From: Magnetococcales bacterium DCbin4
GTDB taxonomy: Bacteria; Pseudomonadota; Magnetococcia; Magnetococcales; UBA8363
Assembly: GCA_002753735.1 (NCBI GenBank)
Contig: PEAN01000002.1
Span: 93,641-152,649 of the forward strand
DNA length: 59,009 nt
Direction: 5' to 3'
The notes under the pieces are model-generated. The model searched no databases. It saw nothing but the letters and a program-made list of their open reading frames with translations, and was not told the origin of the DNA. Both the position numbers and the translations under genes were made by a program. This document shows, in pieces, positions 56,911-59,009 of this stretch (its first letter is position 1; each line of letters starts with the position of its first letter).

Positions 56911-58803
56911 TCAAGAGCGATGAAAATCATCCACCTTCCGGCCCGTCATCACTTTGCGCACACTTCGATCCATCCGCCGTTCCGCAAAGAAGACCGTTTC
57001 CCGATCCAAGGTTTCCCGGGCACGATTGATCACCTCGGGGTCATCTTTCTGGCTCGCCTCCCACAAGGCCAACATCACCCCTTTGACCCGTTTGAGTTCC
57101 GCCTCATCCAACAAGTCGCCATCGTCGCGCAAAGCGGCACCAGCGGCACTCAGCACCCGTTCCGCCTCCACCCGGGCCTCATTGAGCAACCGCCGTTGCC
57201 AATCCTCTGCGCCATGGACCATCGCTTCACGCAACAGGCGTTCAATTTCCTCATCCCCCAAGCCGTAGGAGGGTTTGACGGCAACCGACTGTTCGATCCC
57301 GGTCGTCTGTTCCCGCGCGGACACGGTGAGCAGACCATCGGCATCGACCTGAAACGTCACCCGGATCCGGGCGGCGCCCGCCGTCATCGGAGGGATGCCC
57401 CGCAATTCAAAACGGGCCAGCGACCGGCAATCACCCACCAATTCCCGTTCCCCCTGGACCACGTGGACCGCCATGGCGGTCTGACCGTCCTTGAAGGTGG
57501 TGAAATCCTGGGAACGGGCAGCGGGGATGGGGGTATTGCGGGCAATGATTTTTTCCACCAGTTCACCCATGGTTTCGATCCCCAGGGAGAGTGGGGTCAC
57601 ATCGAGCAGCAACAATTCGCCCCGGGTGTTGCCCGCCAGTTGTTCTGCCTGAATCGCCGCCCCCAATGCCACCACCTGGTCGGGGTCCAGATCGGACAAG
57701 GGTTCACATCCAAAAAGATCCTTCACGAATTGCCGCACCATGGGCACCCGGGTCGATCCGCCCACCAGGACCACGCCTTGAAGGTCATTCGCGCCGACCT
57801 GGGCATCCTTCAGGGCACGCCGACACGGAAGTCCCGTCGCCCGAACGAGGTCGGCGATCAAACCTTCAAACCGTTCCCGGGTCACCCGGGTTTCAAACCT
57901 GCCGCCGTCGGGGCGGTCCAGCACCACCTCACAAACCATTTCCCGGCTCAATTGTTCCTTGGTCTGCCGGGCGACACGTTTGCATTGTTGCAGCAATCCG
58001 GGATCAGGATCGGTCACACCCATCGCCTGCAGGAACAATTCGCTCAGACGGTGATCGAAATCATCCCCCCCCAGGGCGGAATCGCCGCCGGTCGCCATCA
58101 CCTGGAACACCCCCTTGCTCAAGCGCAGGATGGAAATATCAAACGTCCCGCCACCCAGGTCATAGATGGCATAAAGCCCTTCTCGTCCCTGGTCCAGACC
58201 GTAGGCCAAGGCGGCCGCCGTCGGTTCGTTGACCAGGCGCAACACGTCCAAACCTGCCAGACGGCCAGCATCCTTGGTCGCCTGACGCTGGGCATCGTCG
58301 AAATAGGCGGGCACGGTGATCACCGCCCCATGGAGCGATCCCCCCAGGGATTCCTCCGCGCGCCGGGCCAGGGATTCAAGAATTTTTGCCGATGGTTCCA
58401 CGGGGGAAAGTCGGTGGTGGCGGGTCACGATCCGTACCATCCCCCCTTCGCCCGCCTCCAGGGCATAACTGGTACGATGGCCCGAGGCCCGCAGATCATC
58501 GAGACTGCGGCCCATGGTTCGTTTGACCGAAGCGATGGTATCGGCGGGATAACGCAGACCTGCGGCAATCGCTGCATCACCGACCAGTACGGGCCCCTCG
58601 GGGGGGTAGCAGACCACGGAGGGGAGTGCGATCCGTCCTTCATCATCAGGGATGCAGGCAGGTTTTCCCTGAAGGTCTACCGCAGCAACCAGGGAAAAGG
58701 TCGTTCCCAAATCGATTCCCACCACCCGTTTACGATCTTCGGGACGGCGTTCATGGGGACGTAATGATTGCCCCGGTTCGGCAATATCCAACAATAAAGA
58801 CAT
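56911..58803 (-). CDS. hscA: Fe-S cluster assembly chaperone HscA
   Basis: 630 residues, a specialised Hsp70: [62 protein letters not shown] and a substrate-binding half beginning [17 protein letters not shown]. Works with HscB to release clusters from IscU. ATG 58803 has AGGA nine bases upstream. hscB, which usually precedes it, is not next to it here; an intergenic repeat and an opposite-strand ORF follow instead. Confidence 0.95.
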   Translation of the reverse strand: MSLLLDIAEPGQSLRPHERRPEDRKRVVGIDLGTTFSLVAAVDLQGKPACIPDDEGRIALPSVVCYPPEGPVLVGDAAIAAGLRYPADTIASVKRTMGRSLDDLRASGHRTSYALEAGEGGMVRIVTRHHRLSPVEPSAKILESLARRAEESLGGSLHGAVITVPAYFDDAQRQATKDAGRLAGLDVLRLVNEPTAAALAYGLDQGREGLYAIYDLGGGTFDISILRLSKGVFQVMATGGDSALGGDDFDHRLSELFLQAMGVTDPDPGLLQQCKRVARQTKEQLSREMVCEVVLDRPDGGRFETRVTRERFEGLIADLVRATGLPCRRALKDAQVGANDLQGVVLVGGSTRVPMVRQFVKDLFGCEPLSDLDPDQVVALGAAIQAEQLAGNTRGELLLLDVTPLSLGIETMGELVEKIIARNTPIPAARSQDFTTFKDGQTAMAVHVVQGERELVGDCRSLARFELRGIPPMTAGAARIRVTFQVDADGLLTVSAREQTTGIEQSVAVKPSYGLGDEEIERLLREAMVHGAEDWQRRLLNEARVEAERVLSAAGAALRDDGDLLDEAELKRVKGVMLALWEASQKDDPEVINRARETLDRETVFFAERRMDRSVRKVMTGRKVDDFHRS

Positions 58804-58865
58804 CGTATCCCATCCTGAAAGAAAAATGATCCTTACCAAGGTTTTTACTAATGAAATAAAATATA

Positions 58866-58932
58866 AAGCGGGGCGTGGATACCTTCTCGTTTAAATTCAA
58901 AAACAAAGTCAACACCCTGGGGCAATCCCCCA
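58866..58932. repeat. Diverged copy of the dispersed intergenic repeat
   Basis: Contains the core gcggggcgtggataccttct, followed by cgtttaaatt, and the arm caacaccctggggcaatccc. The other arm is not recognisable. It lies just upstream of hscA. Confidence 0.55.
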
Positions 58933-58935
58933 TAT

Positions 58936-59009
58936 ATGGTCCGCCCCGCGATGCAAGAGGAAATTTCATCGATAGTGAAGGAAGAGTTGCACCCATATAT
59001 CCGGCCTTC
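58936..59009 (+). CDS. Possible 5' end of a plus-strand gene, cut by the window edge
   Basis: The frame from ATG 58936 (or ATG 58951) reads MVRPAMQEEISSIVKEELHP and onward to the window edge. EEL-PYI at the N-terminus recalls NfuA/NifU C-terminal-type domains (EEIRPYL). No ribosome site is seen, and only 24 codons are available. Confidence 0.3.
   Translation, partial: MVRPAMQEEISSIVKEELHPYIRP

Noticed and set aside
56878-58764. 628-codon plus-strand ORF opposite hscA
   Set aside because: Antisense shadow of hscA.
58751-58996. Minus-strand 81-codon ORF upstream of hscA
   Set aside because: It runs through a diverged intergenic repeat and has no ribosome site or recognisable sequence.

Overview
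The window is chromosomal DNA of a Gram-negative proteobacterium that probably oxidises sulfur. It carries dsrA-dsrB-dsrL, and DsrL is the marker of the oxidative (reverse) dissimilatory sulfite reductase pathway. Other proteobacterial hallmarks are an isc-type hscA-fdx-iscX set, lpxD, glnD, mreBCD-mrdA-rodA and a type A RNase P RNA. Moderate GC, many c-di-GMP/PilZ proteins and abundant short intergenic repeats would fit a Magnetococcia-like or gammaproteobacterial sulfur oxidiser, but the sequence alone does not fix the taxon.

Layout. 0-7.7 kb (all minus strand): PGPGW membrane protein, repeat-containing hypothetical protein, nitroreductase, a small ORF coupled to dsrA, dsrA, dsrB, dsrL and a TauE/SafE-type exporter. 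7.8-15.3 kb: signalling block with a very large hybrid histidine kinase (three tandem sensor helical bundles), a convergent OmpR-type regulator, an Ala/Pro-rich secreted protein and an EAL-CBS-GGDEF protein. 15.6-18.9 kb: yejA-yejB-like peptide uptake genes split by a 414-bp intergenic repeat element. 19-21.6 kb: a MEMO1-AMMECR1 fusion, a DUF457 membrane protein and rnpB. 21.8-25 kb: a TEKPEV-repeat membrane protein and a PilZ protein. 25.2-30.4 kb: a glycan-type operon (small peptide, radical SAM/SPASM protein, VpsJ-like protein, asparagine synthase, WecG/TagA glycosyltransferase). 31-43.4 kb: housekeeping genes (class II DAHP synthase, glnD, mreBCD-mrdA-rodA, lpxD, a DUF2064 protein) and a second PilZ protein. 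43.5-45.4 kb: TRAP transporter permeases. 45.5-56.5 kb: accessory and rearranged region with an AIPR anti-phage gene, rlmJ, a 958-residue Hsp70-like ATPase, a DUF1566 protein, a duplicated iscX, an inverted-repeat-bounded element, two LuxR paralogues and a decayed IS1634-type transposase. 56.3-58.8 kb: iscX, fdx and hscA.

Main novelty. Two loci (47.2 and 52.5 kb) preserve the same junction: the 3' end of a LuxR gene, a short spacer, and the start of an AIPR gene. One copy has lost the LuxR body and the other has lost the AIPR body. This implies an ancestral two-gene LuxR-AIPR unit, that is, a defence gene next to a quorum-type regulator whose ligand-pocket residues are non-canonical. An inverted-repeat element sits exactly at the breakpoint. 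Other points of interest are a family of degenerate palindromic intergenic repeats (at least eight sites), a peptide gene coupled by ATGA to a radical SAM gene, and a triple-bundle sensor kinase.
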